A DNA stretch of 64,000 nucleotides from CAWIVH01 sp963839475 (GTDB lineage: Bacteria; Acidobacteriota; UBA6911): assembly GCA_963839475.1 (NCBI GenBank), contig CAWIVH010000012.1, positions 124,001 through 188,000 on the forward strand. Direction: 5' to 3'. The notes under the pieces were generated by a model. The model saw nothing but the letters and a program-made list of their open reading frames with translations, did not search any database and had not been told where the DNA came from. This document shows positions 61,982-64,000 of the stretch, one piece after another. Made by a program: the position numbers and the translations under genes. Every line of letters begins with the position of its first letter. The stretch's first letter is position 1.

Positions 61982-64000
61982 ATGAGTCGATTCGGAAGAT
62001 TTACGTTTTATGCCGCCATCGTGATCGCGCTAGCGCCTTCCCTGGTCAAAGCTCAGTGCTTCCAGTTCACGCAACCCGTCGTGCCCTTCTCCCAAATCTA
62101 TTACACTACCGCGTCGATTTCCTCCGGCGACCGCTTGATCGTCGGGAAAATGAACTATAGCAATATTAGTCTTTTTCCCTTGCCGAACCAGCCCGGCCAT
62201 CAGAAATTCTGCGGAAAGATGGAGCTCGCGCCTGGTTTATTTGTTGAAGCTTATGTGCCGACGGCAGCTGAGCGTGCTGGGGATTTTTCAGAATTTTCGG
62301 GACTGTTAATCGACCCGCTGGTAAATCTGCCATTTCCGGGCGGAAGGATCCCGGTCAGCCGGTTGGGCGATCCTATGGCGTGGCGTATTCCCCTATCAGC
62401 TCCTGCCATTTCCGGTCTGACTCCGGCCAGTGTAACCGCAGGAAGTGCGGGATTCACCCTGACCGTTAATGGTGCGAGCTTTGATCGGGGGAATCCACAG
62501 GTCCTCTGGAACAATTTCCCGCTCACCACTACCTTCGTCAGTTCCACCCAGCTCACCGCTGCCGTCAGCCCTGTCACGATCGGAGTCCCCGGGAATGCCT
62601 CCATCCAGGTTCGAAGCGGAACCTTCACCTCAGACATCATCAGCTTCCCCGTCCGGCGCGCCGCAGTCGCCGCTCAAATTACCAGGATTTCTCCAACCTC
62701 CGTCGGAATCGGGAGTGCTGATTTCGACCTCTACCTGTACGGCAGCAACTTCAATGCGGATTCCATCGTCCAGTATAATGGCTCCCCCCGCCAGACCACG
62801 TTCCTAACCAGCGAGCAGCTCCGGGCCAGGATCCCGGCGTCCGACCTGATATCTCCCAGCAACGCAAACATCACTGTGCTCAATCCCGGGCCTGCTCTGT
62901 CCAACTCGTTATCGTTTACCGTCGCCCGCGAAAGACCCATCCTGACCGCGCTGAATCCTCCGGCTGTCGTTGCCGGCGACCCCGGTTTCACGCTTACCGT
63001 TTATGGCCTCAGCTTCGCCCCCGGTGCCGTTGTCGAATGGAATGGCGCCGCCCGCAGCACCACTTTTGTCAGCAACTCGATCCTGACCGCCTCCATTCCC
63101 GCGTCGGATATTGCATCGGGTGTGCCCGTTGATGTTACAGTCCTCAATCCCGGCAGCCTTCGTTCGAATGCGAGACCGGTGGCAATCTTTGTTTTATTGA
63201 CCGGGGGGCCCCGGATTTCATCCATCAGCCCCAGCGATATTGCGGCCGGCGGGCCGTCTTTCACCCTGACCGTCACCGGAACCGGCTTCGTGGCGGCTTC
63301 GATTGTCCAGTGGAATGGATCCAATCGCCCGACAACCTTTGTCTCCGCCACCCAGCTCCGCGCCGAGATCCCGGACACCGACATTGCCGATGGCGGAGTC
63401 TTTTATGTCAACGTCTCCAATCCGGTGGCAGGGAATATTTCTGCCCGTCTGGAAGACGCATCCACCGGAGGAAACCCCAGCAATCCCGCCATTGGCACAA
63501 CAACTTCACCCGTTCCTATTATCAGAACCTTTAATCCCTCGTACACCACCGCCGGAAGCAGCGCATTCACCCTGGTGGTCGACGGCCTCGGCTTTGTAAA
63601 AAGCACGTATGTCACCTGGAACTTTTCGCAGCGGCAGCCGACCTATGAAAGCAAGACCCGGCTCTCGACCGAGGTTGCTGCCACCGATATTGCCGTCGAA
63701 AACATGGTGAACATCACGGCCGCAACTCCGCCGCCGGGTGGCGGCACATCCTCCCATACTTTCGCGGTTCTCCCCAAAACCGCCTTATTGACCGAGCTCT
63801 ATTATCCGAGGCTGGAAAGCTCCATCGGCGACGCTTCGTCAGGCTCGGAAGCCACCGGCATCGCTCTCGTCAACCTGGGCAGCGGCGATGCTCAGCTCAA
63901 ACTCTGGGCCCTCAATCCCGACGGCTCTCTCATCGGCGGCGAAGGGATCACCAACCCCGTTTCCTTCTCCATCAAGCAGGCCGAACAACGGGCCATCCTC
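61982..64000 (+). CDS. Exported IPT/TIG-repeat protein (3' end beyond window)
   Basis: The frame is open from ATG 61982 to the last base (673 codons, no stop), so the protein is C-terminally incomplete here. AGGGGGGAATT precedes the start. It has a signal peptide (FYAAIVIALAPSLVKAQ), then a segment reading YVPTAAERAGDFSEFSGLL and PFPGGRIPVSRLG, a string normally found in acidobacterial TonB receptors. At least five IPT/TIG Ig-like repeats of about 90 residues follow. Each opens with a phrase such as ISGLTPASVTAGSAGFTLTV, ITRISPTSVGIGS, LTALNPPAVVAGDPG, ISSISPSDIAAGGPS or IRTFNPSYTTAGSS. It is probably a surface adhesin or a subunit of an extracellular structure. Confidence 0.9.
   Translation, partial: MSRFGRFTFYAAIVIALAPSLVKAQCFQFTQPVVPFSQIYYTTASISSGDRLIVGKMNYSNISLFPLPNQPGHQKFCGKMELAPGLFVEAYVPTAAERAGDFSEFSGLLIDPLVNLPFPGGRIPVSRLGDPMAWRIPLSAPAISGLTPASVTAGSAGFTLTVNGASFDRGNPQVLWNNFPLTTTFVSSTQLTAAVSPVTIGVPGNASIQVRSGTFTSDIISFPVRRAAVAAQITRISPTSVGIGSADFDLYLYGSNFNADSIVQYNGSPRQTTFLTSEQLRARIPASDLISPSNANITVLNPGPALSNSLSFTVARERPILTALNPPAVVAGDPGFTLTVYGLSFAPGAVVEWNGAARSTTFVSNSILTASIPASDIASGVPVDVTVLNPGSLRSNARPVAIFVLLTGGPRISSISPSDIAAGGPSFTLTVTGTGFVAASIVQWNGSNRPTTFVSATQLRAEIPDTDIADGGVFYVNVSNPVAGNISARLEDASTGGNPSNPAIGTTTSPVPIIRTFNPSYTTAGSSAFTLVVDGLGFVKSTYVTWNFSQRQPTYESKTRLSTEVAATDIAVENMVNITAATPPPGGGTSSHTFAVLPKTALLTELYYPRLESSIGDASSGSEATGIALVNLGSGDAQLKLWALNPDGSLIGGEGITNPVSFSIKQAEQRAIL

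Overview
The window is GC-rich bacterial chromosome carrying 37 protein-coding loci. The gene set points to an acidobacterium (Acidobacteriota). It has three tandem genes of the VWFA-related acidobacterial type, a Ser/Thr kinase fused to a TolB-like domain and TPRs, a GWxTD protein, CRTAC1/ASPIC-UnbV FG-GAP proteins, a sulfatase-like/TPR fusion and a carboxypeptidase-regulatory TonB-dependent receptor. This placement is inferred from family content only. I found no rRNA, tRNA, CRISPR array or transposase.

Layout. 0-8.1 kb is a forward housekeeping block: the 3' end of purH, a DUF2914-type membrane protein, coaX with an overlapping coiled-coil gene, an RlmD-type rRNA methyltransferase and comEC. 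8.2-12.7 kb holds the kinase-TolB-TPR gene, an exported LmbE/PIG-L deacetylase and a dihydroorotate-dehydrogenase-like flavoprotein. 13-21.4 kb is a reverse-strand [NiFe]-hydrogenase operon, hoxE-F-U-Y-H (NAD-linked, group 3d type), followed by its maturation protease and an ADP-forming acyl-CoA synthetase/GNAT fusion. A good sigma70-like promoter lies in front of hoxE. 21.7-28.6 kb has a sugar isomerase-like TIM barrel, an aldose 1-epimerase-like secreted protein, a secreted hypothetical, a repeat field, and a Tex protein with a large Ala/Glu-rich insertion.

28.7-64 kb is an envelope and secretion region. It contains two CRTAC1-type propellers and one related FG-GAP protein, the GWxTD protein, two TPR proteins, three VWA proteins, a four-helix-bundle protein and the sulfatase-like/TPR protein. 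It also contains two paralogous PD40-TPR proteins with a CxxCH haem-type motif, a TonB receptor broken by two compensating frameshifts, a cupredoxin/polyferredoxin membrane protein, and the start of an IPT/TIG-repeat protein that runs off the window. The run CxxCH-PD40-TPR / Fe-S membrane protein / FG-GAP protein (55.4-61.6 kb) looks like one operon and could be an uncharacterised electron-transfer module.

The most unusual non-coding signal is a set of heptamer arrays. CAGTTNN repeats lie in intergenic gaps between 32 and 55 kb, usually as inverted pairs whose outer ends sit within a few bases of the neighbouring genes. In one case the pair encloses the four-helix-bundle gene. A second heptamer (GGATTGC) builds a compound array at 24.9-25.1 kb. 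A separate ~130-bp dispersed repeat occurs after purH and again between the hydrogenase large-subunit gene and its protease gene.
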